DNA from: Dyadobacter sp. CY326
GTDB taxonomy: Bacteria > Bacteroidota > Bacteroidia > Cytophagales > Spirosomataceae
Length of the DNA stretch: 64,000 nucleotides
Reading direction: 5' to 3'
Assembly (NCBI RefSeq): GCF_021390515.1
Contig: NZ_JAJUXI010000009.1
Span: 248,001 to 312,000, forward strand
Every line of letters begins with the position of its first letter. Position 1 is the first letter of the stretch. A program made the position numbers and the translations under genes. Shown here piece by piece: positions 50,256 through 59,571 of the stretch. The notes beneath the pieces were generated by a model, which was not told where the DNA came from, searched no databases, and worked only from the letters and a program-made list of their open reading frames with translations.

Positions 50256-51110
50256 ATGAAATTACAACTTACACTTTTTTTCAGCATCATCAGCTTCGTT
50301 GTTTTTGGACAAAAAAACGCCGATAAGCAGGAATGGAAACAGCTTTTTAACGGCAAAAATCTAGACGGCTGGGATATTAAAATTCGTGGTTACGAGCTGA
50401 ACGACAATTACTTGAACACATTCCGCGTAGAAGATGGCAAAATGGTTGTTCGCTACGACAAGTATGATGATTTTAAGCAGAAATACGGGCACATCTTTTA
50501 CAAAGGCGATTTTTCATATTATCGCATTTCCGTAGAATATCGTTTTGTAGGTGAACAGGCGCCAAAAGGAGAGGGTTGGGCTTGGCGGAACAGCGGCATT
50601 ATGGTGCACGGGCAACCGGCTTCAACCATGGGAAAAGATCAGGATTTTCCTGCGTCCATTGAGGTGCAATTACTTGGCGGAGACGGCAAAAAACGCACAA
50701 CGTGTAACCTTTGCACGCCGGGAACGAATGTGGTGATGGATGGAAAACTGATCACGCAACATTGCATCACTTCCAAGTCGCAGACTTATAACGGTGATCA
50801 GTGGGTGAAAGCGGAAGTGCTTGTGCTTGGCGATTCATTGGTCCAACATTTCGCTAATGGGGAAATGGTTTTGGAATATAACAAACCCCAACTTGGCGGC
50901 GGCAATGTAAGTGGAAATGATCCGTCCTTAATCGTTGACGGAAAGCTGTTAGACCACGGCTCCATTTCACTTCAAAGCGAAAGCCATCCAGTTGAGTTTA
51001 GGAAAGTCGAAATTTTGGATCTGAAAGGCTGCATGGACCCGAAGGCAACCAACTTCAAGTCTTACTATGTGAAGGCTGATAATAGCAAATGCACTTATGG
51101 GAAGAAATAA
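50256..51110 (+). CDS. DUF1080 (3-keto-disaccharide hydrolase-type) secreted protein
   Basis: A 284-residue exported protein with a signal peptide (FFSIISFVVFGQ). The DUF1080 opening WKQLFNGKNLDGWDIKI and the concanavalin-like beta core (NSGIMVHGQ; ASIEVQLLGGDGKKRTTCN) are clear. Characterised relatives hydrolyse 3-keto-glycosides. The tail GCMDPKATNFKSYYVKA with a final Cys is a short Cys/Asp motif seen at the ends of several secreted Bacteroidota proteins and may bind metal or the surface. Confidence 0.9.
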   Translation: MKLQLTLFFSIISFVVFGQKNADKQEWKQLFNGKNLDGWDIKIRGYELNDNYLNTFRVEDGKMVVRYDKYDDFKQKYGHIFYKGDFSYYRISVEYRFVGEQAPKGEGWAWRNSGIMVHGQPASTMGKDQDFPASIEVQLLGGDGKKRTTCNLCTPGTNVVMDGKLITQHCITSKSQTYNGDQWVKAEVLVLGDSLVQHFANGEMVLEYNKPQLGGGNVSGNDPSLIVDGKLLDHGSISLQSESHPVEFRKVEILDLKGCMDPKATNFKSYYVKADNSKCTYGKK

Positions 51111-51118
51111 TGTGTAAA

Positions 51119-51149
51119 GACTTTCCAGGTTTTCGAAACCTGGAAAGTC
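51119..51149. terminator. Perfect 14-bp palindrome between convergent genes
   Basis: GACTTTCCAGGTTT-TCG-AAACCTGGAAAGTC is a perfect stem with a 3-base loop between the converging DUF1080 and murA genes. There is no T-run, so it may be a bidirectional terminator or a dispersed REP-like element. Confidence 0.75.
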
Positions 51150-51159
51150 TCGCTCGCTA

Positions 51160-52467
51160 CTATAAACGCACAATCTCAGCACCAATCGCATTCAAACGAC
51201 CGTCAATGTTCTGATAACCGCGGTCGATTTGTTCAATATTGTCAATAATGCTGACGCCTTTTGCGGATAATGCTGCAATTAAAAGCGCAACTCCGGCGCG
51301 GATATCAGGGGAAGTCATCCGGATTCCGCGTAATTGTGTTTCGCGGTTATGTCCAATAACGGTTGCTCGATGAGGGTCGCAGAGAATGATCTGAGCACCC
51401 ATTTCAATTAATTTGTCCACGAAAAACAGGCGGCTTTCAAACATTTTTTGATGGATCAGCACTGTTCCTTGCGCTTGTGTGGCGGTTACCAAAATAATGC
51501 TTAGCAAATCCGGTGTAAATCCAGGCCAAGGCGCGTCTGCAACAGACATGGTGGAACCGTCCAGGAAGTTTTCAATGCGGTAATGTTCCTGCGCGGGAAT
51601 GAAAATATCATCTCCCTGAAACTCCATTTTGATCCCAAGTCTTTGAAAAACATCAGGAATAATGCCCAGCTGCTGAATCTGACAGTTTTTGATCGTGATT
51701 TCTGATTGCGTCATGGCAGCCAAGCCGATGAAGCTGCCGATTTCGATCATGTCGGGAAGCATGGTGTGCTCCGTTCCGTTCAACTGGGTTACGCCTTCTA
51801 CGACCAGTAAGTTGGAAGCAATTCCGGAAATCTTGGCGCCCATTCTATTGAGCATTTTACACAATTGCTGCAAATATGGCTCGCAGGCAGCATTGTAAAT
51901 TGTGGTCGTTCCTTCGGCCATAACTGCTGCCATCAAAACGTTCGCTGTTCCTGTGACAGAAGCCTCATCCAGAAGCATATAAGCGCCTTTCAAGTTAGCG
52001 GCATCAACTTTGTAAAACCCGCCGTCTTCTTCGTCATAACTAAATTGCGCCCCAAGCTTTTCAAAACCTAAAAAGTGCGTATCCAATCTTCTGCGGCCGA
52101 TTTTATCGCCTCCCGGACGTGGAATTCGTCCTTTTCTGAAACGGGCAAGCATTGGCCCCAGCAACATTACAGAGCCACGAAGCGCTGCTGCTTTTTGTCG
52201 GAATGCATCTGATTCCAGATAATCCAGATTAATGTCACTCGCTTCAAAGCGAATGGACGATTCGTTTAATATGGTCCTGCGAACGCCCAAATCTCCCAAA
52301 AGATTAATGAGCTGATTGACGTCGCGAATGTTCGGAATATTGTGAATTGTTACCGGTTCTTTGGTCAAAAGTACGGCGCACAGGATTTGCAACGCCTCGT
52401 TTTTCGCGCCTTGGGGAATGATGGAACCCTTAAGACGTTTATCTCCGGTTATTTTAAATGAAGCCAT
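51160..52467 (-). CDS. murA: UDP-N-acetylglucosamine 1-carboxyvinyltransferase MurA, Asp-type active site
   Basis: A 435-residue enolpyruvyl transferase for the first step of peptidoglycan synthesis. The N-terminus (GSIIPQGAKNEALQIL) carries the substrate Lys-Asn pair. The active-site loop reads RPGGDKIGRRRLDTH: the usual Cys (position 115 in E. coli) is Asp121 here. Asp at this position keeps activity but prevents covalent inactivation by fosfomycin, as known from mycobacteria and chlamydiae. Similar loops are usual in Bacteroidota. It is cotranscribed with the DUF4290 gene upstream, a conserved pairing in this phylum. Confidence 0.95.
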   Translation of the reverse strand: MASFKITGDKRLKGSIIPQGAKNEALQILCAVLLTKEPVTIHNIPNIRDVNQLINLLGDLGVRRTILNESSIRFEASDINLDYLESDAFRQKAAALRGSVMLLGPMLARFRKGRIPRPGGDKIGRRRLDTHFLGFEKLGAQFSYDEEDGGFYKVDAANLKGAYMLLDEASVTGTANVLMAAVMAEGTTTIYNAACEPYLQQLCKMLNRMGAKISGIASNLLVVEGVTQLNGTEHTMLPDMIEIGSFIGLAAMTQSEITIKNCQIQQLGIIPDVFQRLGIKMEFQGDDIFIPAQEHYRIENFLDGSTMSVADAPWPGFTPDLLSIILVTATQAQGTVLIHQKMFESRLFFVDKLIEMGAQIILCDPHRATVIGHNRETQLRGIRMTSPDIRAGVALLIAALSAKGVSIIDNIEQIDRGYQNIDGRLNAIGAEIVRL

Positions 52468-52509
52468 AGGTGATTTTGGGCAATTGACAGGATAAAATTA
52501 AACCTGGAT

Positions 52510-53262
52510 TTAAATTCCAGGTTTTTTGCGGTTATTCCGGTTGTTATTGTTGTTGTTTCCGTTATTATTTCGGCCTGCGAACTTGTTATTGGGCCGGTTT
52601 CGGTTGGAGTTGCCTTGGTTATTGTTGCCTCCCTGCCGCTCGGAGTTATGATTGGGCTGCGCTTTAAATCCGCCCCCGTTGCCGCCACCTTGATGGCTGT
52701 TTCCGCGGTTACGCTCCTGGCTGCTGTTATTGCGGTCTTTTGGCGCGGCCTCGATCGGGCCATTTGCACGGATATAATCAATTTCTTCCTGCAATTGGCC
52801 TTTGCTCAGCTGTTCAAGCTGACCAAGCAGCACATTGTCTTCCGGATTGTCCTTGTTCCAGGTGTTGAAGAATGAGCGCATAAGGCGGAAAATGTAGGAA
52901 ACAAATGCCAGCTTATCCTCTTTGTTTTCGGTGTTAATTGCCTTTTCGAGAAGCAAATCAATGTTGCGGCCGTAATGTCGATACATTAGATTTTGCTGAT
53001 TGTAACCAACTGTAAGCGGTTTTTTTCCTAACGCTTCGGGCGAAGGCGGTGGAAAAGGGCTGTCAACATCCAGTTCAAATCCCGAAATAATGTACAGGTC
53101 GTCCCAAAGTTTGTTGGTGTAATCCTGGTTATCCCGCATGTTGGGATGGATCTGACGCATAAGCTCAACCAGAATGTGCGCGTAGAGGTTGCGCTTTGCC
53201 TTATCTTCCATCTTAACGATGTGATCAGCAAGTTTTTGTACGTTACTACCGTATTCTTTCAA
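52510..53262 (-). CDS. DUF4290 family protein
   Basis: A 250-residue cytoplasmic protein. The first ~170 residues are helical and match the DUF4290 type (GSNVQKLADHIVKMEDKAKR; EALGKKPLTVGYNQQNLMYR). The last ~75 residues are a low-complexity Asn/Gly/Arg/Gln tail rich in N-N-N and R-N runs, probably disordered and possibly nucleic-acid binding. The gene always seems to travel with murA in Bacteroidota, hinting at a cell-wall or division link that is not understood. Confidence 0.9.
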   Translation of the reverse strand: MKEYGSNVQKLADHIVKMEDKAKRNLYAHILVELMRQIHPNMRDNQDYTNKLWDDLYIISGFELDVDSPFPPPSPEALGKKPLTVGYNQQNLMYRHYGRNIDLLLEKAINTENKEDKLAFVSYIFRLMRSFFNTWNKDNPEDNVLLGQLEQLSKGQLQEEIDYIRANGPIEAAPKDRNNSSQERNRGNSHQGGGNGGGFKAQPNHNSERQGGNNNQGNSNRNRPNNKFAGRNNNGNNNNNNRNNRKKPGI

Positions 53263-53328
53263 GTGGATAAGTCATTTTATAATCAACAAAAATAAGAAGT
53301 TTTTACGGAAAGAAAAGGATGGGCAGGC

Positions 53329-55761
53329 TTAATGCAGCCAAATCAATCTTCCCTGCAATGCCTTTTCGGCGGCCGGTGAAATAGGCGTTTTCCCATCGTC
53401 AATTTCCAGTCTGTACAAATAAACGCTTGTTGAGAGGTTTTCAGGATTCCACAGCCACTCGTTTTTTCGGGAATCTGCCTTAAATGTAGATTCATTCACT
53501 TTTCTTCCCCACAAATCGTAAACGAATAAATTAACATTTTTGGGAGTTTCCAGTGATTCAAATTCAACAAAAAAGTGAAACAAATGTTTAGAAGGGTTTG
53601 GGAAAACATTGATTGCACGAATGCCCGATGATGCGGGCTCATTGTTGCCCGCTTGCAATGTTGTGTTTTTCGGAAAAATGCGGATTGCAGGATCGCCGTG
53701 CAACACCATTTGTTGAGCCGTAATGATTGCGCTGATGTTTTTGTGTTTGGTCAAATTGCGGTGGATTGCTTCATTTTGAATAATGCCAAATGGTTGATTT
53801 GTAAAACTTGAATCCGCTAAAACTTCATAAAAACTTTCCGTGTAATGCTTCAAATCAGTGGATAAGCCATTAAAAGTGTGCGCGAGAAAAAGAATGGCGC
53901 CATTATTTGGGCTGAGAATCCAATCGTTGCTAAGCGCTCTGTTTGAATAAAATATGCTGCCGGCAGCGCAGCCGTTGACAATGATCGCGGGATAGCGCGG
54001 ATGGTTCTGAATCTGCGCTTGCGGATCGCTGGCTAATCCAATGTCAATGTCCGTCACATCCAGGCTCGAATGCCCAAACAATGTGATCAGACCCACACCT
54101 TTGTTAATAGGAATATGCAGCGGAAGCCTTTCAACCGCGTCGGTCGTCTTTTTTGAAATTGTTTCAACATTCGCCGACAATGCAGCATGGTCAATTTTTT
54201 GTTCAAAAGACTTCACATAATCCAGAAAAGTCGACAGTTCTTCAGGAGATCGCCCGCCGCTCAGATGCAAAATATTTTTCCGCCAGGGCGCATCAGCAGG
54301 TTCGCCTTCCATTGCTTTTACTTTGTTTAAATAATCGGCAACTTGCTGAGCATTCAATGCATTAAGCCGTCCAATGGCTACAATCGGGTTCAACCCAGAG
54401 GCGGAATCATGACCCATGACCAAAGCAATGTCTGATCCGGGCCAGCCAGCATTTGGCACCAAATCTGTTATTCGGGCGTCTTGCGATTTGCGAGCTTTTT
54501 GCGGATCAATGGATCTTCCAATCAGGAAAACGAATTTTAAATGTCCAGCCTGCGCAAACCAGGAAATCAAGTTTTTTAAGCCTGACGGTCCGGGTTCGCC
54601 ATAATTAAATTGGTCAAAAACCGCTTCGCTCTCTATAATCAATGGCTTGTAATTTCCGCCAGCCGAAGAAGCACGATATGCTGCATATGCCTCAACCGGG
54701 TCAGCGCCGTTTACTTTCTCACGCACCGCAGGATGGGTTAAGATGAGGTAATCGACTTTATCAGGCTTAATGTTGCTGAATTTCACCAATCGTGGTTTCA
54801 AAATCGGCATTGAATTAAAAACACGTTTCGCGCCTTTTTGGGGATATTTTATCTTAATGTAAGAGACCGAAACGCTGCCTTTGCTCGCATTGGATAATAA
54901 CTCAAACTCCAATTTATTCGTCTTCAAATCTTCCCCTGACAACTGTATTTTGAAAGTTATTGAATTGAAATCCTCCAACTTAACGGCATGCAGCATTTTT
55001 TTCAATCCGGCTTGACCATGCGTCCACAGCTCCAATGCATGTTCTCCGGCAGATCTGCCGACAACAACCATTTCAACTTCCGCTTGGCCAAACCTTTCAA
55101 CATCTGCTTTGTCCAGCTCGAATGAAAAGCGGGAGGATTCATTTTCTTTGATCTCCGGCCCTGTCCATCCTTCGCCATAATCGTAAGTTGTCAATGCGGA
55201 GCCGTCATTAAAGCCGCTTTCGGGCGGATAAAAATTTCCCGGCGCATAATGTGAAATGAACAGCTTTTCAATTGCTTCAAAATGATAATCGATGGAATCC
55301 GACGCGGGAATTGTGTCTTTGTTGCTGATTCGTTTTCCAATTACACCTTTTTGCCAGGTCAAAAAATACGCGCTCGTGTCCGAATACAAGCTGTAATGCG
55401 TGTGTGGGATTGCATCAGGCGTTACATAAAGAGCAGTGTCCAATGCACCATCATTTCGTTCGCCATAAAACTTGATTTCAGCGCCCGTATTGGTTTGATT
55501 ATGAATTACTTCAATGGCTAATTCCTTTCCACGACGAAACATTTGATAGCCTGCAACGCTGCCGGAATCAATTGGAAAACCTGCATTAACGAGTTCCTGG
55601 GTTGAAATTTTGTAAAAACCCGTTTGAACAACAGGAATGCGCAAGTAAGAGTTGGAGGGAATAATCCATTCGTTTCCAAACAACTTTTGCGCACACAGCG
55701 ACACTGGCGCCAGGAAGTCCAGAATGCAAAAAAATAAGATCCGGTAAATAGTGATGTGCAT
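53329..55761 (-). CDS. Gingipain-like C25 cysteine protease with T9SS sorting domain
   Basis: An 810-residue secreted protein. After a signal peptide (FCILDFLAPVSLCAQ) and beta-rich N-terminal domains, the C25 catalytic residues appear: His in GLITLFGHSSLDVTDI (~562) and Cys in AIIVNGCAAGSIFYS (~598). The last ~90 residues form a type A T9SS C-terminal domain (INVFPNPSKHLFHF ... STSVYLYRLEIDDGK). It is therefore a likely cargo of the PorU/PorV system encoded 7 kb away, and a distant homologue of PorU itself. The exact role is unknown. Confidence 0.88.
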   Translation of the reverse strand: MHITIYRILFFCILDFLAPVSLCAQKLFGNEWIIPSNSYLRIPVVQTGFYKISTQELVNAGFPIDSGSVAGYQMFRRGKELAIEVIHNQTNTGAEIKFYGERNDGALDTALYVTPDAIPHTHYSLYSDTSAYFLTWQKGVIGKRISNKDTIPASDSIDYHFEAIEKLFISHYAPGNFYPPESGFNDGSALTTYDYGEGWTGPEIKENESSRFSFELDKADVERFGQAEVEMVVVGRSAGEHALELWTHGQAGLKKMLHAVKLEDFNSITFKIQLSGEDLKTNKLEFELLSNASKGSVSVSYIKIKYPQKGAKRVFNSMPILKPRLVKFSNIKPDKVDYLILTHPAVREKVNGADPVEAYAAYRASSAGGNYKPLIIESEAVFDQFNYGEPGPSGLKNLISWFAQAGHLKFVFLIGRSIDPQKARKSQDARITDLVPNAGWPGSDIALVMGHDSASGLNPIVAIGRLNALNAQQVADYLNKVKAMEGEPADAPWRKNILHLSGGRSPEELSTFLDYVKSFEQKIDHAALSANVETISKKTTDAVERLPLHIPINKGVGLITLFGHSSLDVTDIDIGLASDPQAQIQNHPRYPAIIVNGCAAGSIFYSNRALSNDWILSPNNGAILFLAHTFNGLSTDLKHYTESFYEVLADSSFTNQPFGIIQNEAIHRNLTKHKNISAIITAQQMVLHGDPAIRIFPKNTTLQAGNNEPASSGIRAINVFPNPSKHLFHFFVEFESLETPKNVNLFVYDLWGRKVNESTFKADSRKNEWLWNPENLSTSVYLYRLEIDDGKTPISPAAEKALQGRLIWLH

Positions 55762-55790
55762 ACATAGTGTGTTAATGGAATTGGCAATGC

Positions 55791-56300
55791 TCAGCCAGTG
55801 TTTTTCCTTTCGTAAACATTCATAGAAAAAGAATAAGCATGGCCTTCATCTTTTTCATGAAATTCTGAACCCGTCAGTTCCCAGTCATCCTGGTTTACAA
55901 AGGGAAAAAATGCGTCGCCTTCAACTTCCGCGTGAACAATTGTTAAATACAGCCTTTGTGCGAGCGGCAGCATTTTCAAAAAAACAGAAGCGCCGCCCAA
56001 TACAAATACGGCATCTTCCCCAGAAAGTAACGCCAGCGCGGAAGGAATATCTTTTGCGTATAATGTGGCAGGGTCGCCTGGCAGAGCAGTGTCAGAGGTA
56101 AGGATCACATTCTTATTATCTGAATGCAGTGCATCCGGCGCTTCAAAGCTTTTCCGGCCCATAATGAAGGATTTTCCTTGGGTTACTTTCCGAAAATGTT
56201 TCCATTCGTCGGGCAAATGCCAGGGCAGGCGATTTTCTTTTCCAATAACACGGTTTTCGCTCATTGCGGCGATCATGTAGAGTGCAGGCTGGTTAATCAA
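55791..56300 (-). CDS. folA: Dihydrofolate reductase
   Basis: A 169-residue enzyme of folate metabolism that makes tetrahydrofolate with NADPH. The N-terminal MIAAMSENRVIGKENRLPWH loop, the acidic active-site residue (Glu in LPDEWKHF, in the position of E. coli Asp27), the FIMGRKSFEA nucleotide motif and VFVLGGASVF near the C-terminal half are all present. It is read in the same direction as the C25 protease gene, 29 bp upstream. No thyA is next to it. Confidence 0.96.
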   Translation of the reverse strand: MINQPALYMIAAMSENRVIGKENRLPWHLPDEWKHFRKVTQGKSFIMGRKSFEAPDALHSDNKNVILTSDTALPGDPATLYAKDIPSALALLSGEDAVFVLGGASVFLKMLPLAQRLYLTIVHAEVEGDAFFPFVNQDDWELTGSEFHEKDEGHAYSFSMNVYERKNTG

Positions 56301-56431
56301 GGCAGTTAGGTTATGATGTTTTTTACAAAATGTAATTTAAAATAATGAGGCTAGGATGCTAATACTAATTTTCTGCCGATCAACCGCTCAAAGTTACCAT
56401 TCATCCGATCCAAGCAATCTTTCTAGCCTAG

Positions 56432-56450
56432 TACCTTGCATCGCAAAGTA
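56432..56450. promoter_or_regulatory. Dyad over the -33 element, candidate PadR operator
   Basis: The 19-bp sequence TACCTTGCATCGCAAAGTA is a near-perfect dyad (TAC-TTGC / GCAA-GTA, one mismatched pair). It covers the -33 TTG of the PadR operon promoter, as expected for an autorepressor site. Confidence 0.6.
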
Positions 56451-56466
56451 CCTGTGTATACCTTTG
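56436..56466 (+). promoter_or_regulatory. Bacteroidota promoter of the PadR-PspC operon
   Basis: TTG (56436-56438), 20 bases and TACCTTTG (56459-56466) match the -33/-7 consensus, starting transcription near 56471, about 64 bases before the PadR start codon. Confidence 0.75.
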
Positions 56467-56534
56467 TAATACCAGAAGGTAAAATCCTGTCTGTTAGCCA
56501 TGAACTGTTACATTTAATAAACACATGAAACCAC

Positions 56535-56909
56535 ATGAATATTGAAAATGCCCAAGTGCAGATGCGGAAGGGAATCTTGGAATTCTGCATCCTGCACATC
56601 ATATCCAGGGGCGAGGTTTACGCTTCGGATATGCTGGATGAGCTGACTTCTGCGCGAATAATGGTTGTAGAAGGAACGCTTTATCCACTCCTTACCAGGT
56701 TAAAAAATTCTGGCTGGCTGGATTATAAATGGGTGGAGTCCTCTTCGGGCCCGCCAAGAAAGTATTATGTTTTGACTGATGAGGGGAAAATATTCCTGGA
56801 TGCAATGCAAGCCACCTGGTTTGAACTGGCGGAGTCTGTGCAAACTGTTATACACCGCACAGAGGAATTGAGCAAAACAGCTTCTTCCAATCTTCCTGAA
56901 CCTAACTGA
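56535..56909 (+). CDS. PadR-family transcriptional regulator
   Basis: A 124-residue winged-helix repressor. The family core is seen: AQVQMRKGILEFCILHIISR, then YASDMLDELTSARIMVVEGT, LYPLLTRLKNSGWLDYKW and the wing SSGPPRKYYVLTDEGK, followed by a C-terminal dimerisation helix. It leads an operon with the PspC/GIN membrane protein, a common pair in Bacteroidota, where PadR senses envelope stress or a small molecule and represses the operon. A dyad over its own -33 element is a likely binding site. Confidence 0.95.
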   Translation: MNIENAQVQMRKGILEFCILHIISRGEVYASDMLDELTSARIMVVEGTLYPLLTRLKNSGWLDYKWVESSSGPPRKYYVLTDEGKIFLDAMQATWFELAESVQTVIHRTEELSKTASSNLPEPN

Positions 56910-56938
56910 TCATTTAGAGACATTCGATTATTACAATC

Positions 56939-59503
56939 ATGAAAAAGACAATCAGCATTAATATAGGTGGCATTATCTTCCATATTGAGGAAGATGGTTA
57001 CGAAAAACTCAAAGGTTATCTTTCTTCGATCCAGAAATATTTTTCTTCTTTTGCAGACAGCAAAGAGATTCTATCTGACATTGAAGGAAGGATTGCCGAG
57101 CGGTTTTTGAACAAACAAAAAGCAGAAGCAAAGCAGGTGATTTCGCTTTCTGACGTGGACGAACTCATTGCTGCAATGGGAACAGTGGCTGACTTTGAGG
57201 CCATTGAACAAGCAGAAGATATTCTTGCCGATCCATTGGAATCTGCTGCTTCTAAGGGTTATGCGCCAAAAGAAGAAACTTATTCCTCAACAACTGCCTC
57301 ATCTTCTTCATCATATAGCGCTCCGAAAGCTGAGCCTTCGCCAACTTCTGCTCCACGGAAACTTTTCCGGGACTTGCGTCGCAAACTGATCGGTGGCGTT
57401 GCGGCCGGACTTGCAAATTACTTTACCATTGATCCGATTTGGGTCAGGCTTGCGTTCTTGTTCATGGTGATTGGATTACCGGCCGGTTCCGGGATGATGA
57501 ACTTGGATATGGAGGATGAATTTGGCCCGCTTTCAGGCTTTATGGTGCTCGTTTACATTGCCATGTGGGTTGCATTTCCAGGTTCTACGACTTTGGAAGA
57601 AGATACAAAAATCAAGAAGTTCTATCGCGATCCGGACCGCAAAGTTGTGGGTGGCGTTGCAGCGGGTGTCGCTTCTTATTTTGGTGTAGATCTGGGCGTT
57701 GTAAGGTTTCTTTGGGTGTTATCCATCTTACTTTTCGGAACTGGTGTTTTGGTTTACATCATCCTTTGGGTCATTGCGCCGGTCGCAAACACGCTCACTG
57801 AAAAAATGGAAATGCAAGGCGAGCCGATTACATTATCCAACATTGAATCAAACATTAAACAAAGTCTGAATCTGGACGAGAGATCGGGCGAAGAGCATGG
57901 CATAACAAAAATTTTACTTTTCCCTTTTCGTGCCATTGCAGCCATTATAGGAGCGCTTGGTCGATTACTAAAAGGCCTCGGCCCGATATTGCGAATTTTA
58001 ATTGGTGCTTCACTGATCGCAATGGCGGTCATAGCATTGCTTTCACTAGTCGTGGGCGGTGCGGTGGCTTTGGGTGTGACCAATTCGGTTCCCTTTGACA
58101 ATCTGCCGATCCCGTTTCTGATTTTTCAGGAATTGCCTGATACGCTGATTTTGTCGGCTTTGCTAGCCTCGGCGATTCCATTCATTACTTTTCTTTTGCT
58201 GGGATTAACGCTTTTATCCAATAAAAAAGTGGTTGGCGGCACGGTTTGGCTCACTTTACTCGGGCTTTGGATCGTAGGGATTATCGGCAGCACAATCGGT
58301 GGAATATCTTACCAAAGGAATTTTGCAAGACGCGGAGAAGTGCTTCAATCAACATTCTACGCATTGCCGCAAGGCACATTGACGTTGGACCACAACTATA
58401 CGGATGATGATGATAATGTGGACGTGCAGATCAGTCTGGAAGGTTACAACGCAGCAGACAGTGTTAAGTTGGACAAAAGACTGGTTTCACGCGGTGCAAC
58501 GCGGGAAGATGCAGAGAAAAATGCGCTGGCTTTGACCTATAACATTGATGTCAAAGACTCGGTTTTTACTTTCAACGACGGTCCTGTGTTTGGAAAGGGT
58601 GGCCGTTTTCGCGATCAGCGCATTGATATCACGGTAAATTTGCCTTACAACAAGCCCTTCAACATGACCCGCGATTTTTATCATAATCTGACACACTGGG
58701 AAAGCAGACACCAGATGCTGAGACGCTATGATGTTGATAACAGCGAAATTGCCTGGGATCAATTGCGTTGGGTGGTGAAAAGCGACTCAGGATTGATTTG
58801 TATCAACTTGCCTGCGAAATTTATTTTGGCTGAGGAAAGCAACAGTGATGAGGATTCGGAAAGTTATAGTTTTGACATTAACGACGACGACAGCAACATT
58901 GAGCTTGGCGAGCGTGGAAATTACATCAAACAATTTCCGGTCGGCGAATTCAACAGAATCGATATTGGTGGCGCTTATTCAATCCTGGTGCGCCAGGGAA
59001 CAACATTCAGTGTTTCGGCCGATAGCGAGAACCAGGAAGAAGTGGATGATTTGGAAGTGACGGTTGATGGGGGAACATTGCATGTGAAAAGGAATTCTGA
59101 ATATTCTATTTTCGATTCGGACAAATGGAAACGCATTGGGTTGATCATTACGATGCCCCTGATCGACGGCGTGTCTCTTTCCGGAGCAAACAAAACGAGG
59201 CTGACGGGCTTCACAGGGCTTCGTAAACTGGATGTGGACATTTCCGGCGCTTCGCAAACTGAAATTGATGTGCAGACCGAGCAGCTTAGGGTTGGCGTGA
59301 CAGGAGCTTCGAAGGCATTTTTGAAAGGCGGAGCCAAGTCGGCGAACATTGATGCAAGCGGTGCTTGTAAAATCGTCGCCACAGAAATGAACATTCAAAA
59401 TGCTGATGTAGAAGCATCCGGCGCATCAAAAATAGAACTGGGCCGCATCCCGAATCTGACCAGAAATGCAAATGGAGCAAGCAGAATCAATGTGCAGGAA
59501 TAA
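56939..59503 (+). CDS. Membrane protein with two PspC domains and a C-terminal GIN (DUF2807) domain
   Basis: An 854-residue protein. After ~130 residues of coiled and Ser-rich sequence come two PspC domains in tandem (LIGGVAAGLANYFTIDPIWV and VVGGVAAGVASYFGVDLGVV), each with a membrane helix, then two or three more membrane segments (~310-450), and an extracytoplasmic region ending in a DUF2807 beta-helix (GVSLSGANKTRLTGFTGL; VDISGASQTEIDV; ASGASKIELG). PspC proteins respond to envelope stress. The C-terminal domain is paralogous to the next gene's product. It is cotranscribed with PadR. Confidence 0.93.
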   Translation: MKKTISINIGGIIFHIEEDGYEKLKGYLSSIQKYFSSFADSKEILSDIEGRIAERFLNKQKAEAKQVISLSDVDELIAAMGTVADFEAIEQAEDILADPLESAASKGYAPKEETYSSTTASSSSSYSAPKAEPSPTSAPRKLFRDLRRKLIGGVAAGLANYFTIDPIWVRLAFLFMVIGLPAGSGMMNLDMEDEFGPLSGFMVLVYIAMWVAFPGSTTLEEDTKIKKFYRDPDRKVVGGVAAGVASYFGVDLGVVRFLWVLSILLFGTGVLVYIILWVIAPVANTLTEKMEMQGEPITLSNIESNIKQSLNLDERSGEEHGITKILLFPFRAIAAIIGALGRLLKGLGPILRILIGASLIAMAVIALLSLVVGGAVALGVTNSVPFDNLPIPFLIFQELPDTLILSALLASAIPFITFLLLGLTLLSNKKVVGGTVWLTLLGLWIVGIIGSTIGGISYQRNFARRGEVLQSTFYALPQGTLTLDHNYTDDDDNVDVQISLEGYNAADSVKLDKRLVSRGATREDAEKNALALTYNIDVKDSVFTFNDGPVFGKGGRFRDQRIDITVNLPYNKPFNMTRDFYHNLTHWESRHQMLRRYDVDNSEIAWDQLRWVVKSDSGLICINLPAKFILAEESNSDEDSESYSFDINDDDSNIELGERGNYIKQFPVGEFNRIDIGGAYSILVRQGTTFSVSADSENQEEVDDLEVTVDGGTLHVKRNSEYSIFDSDKWKRIGLIITMPLIDGVSLSGANKTRLTGFTGLRKLDVDISGASQTEIDVQTEQLRVGVTGASKAFLKGGAKSANIDASGACKIVATEMNIQNADVEASGASKIELGRIPNLTRNANGASRINVQE

Positions 59504-59571
59504 ATCAGCGTCTGTGCAACTTTTTACACGCGCAAGACATCTTTTCAAAAATCATCTTATCAATTAATTCC

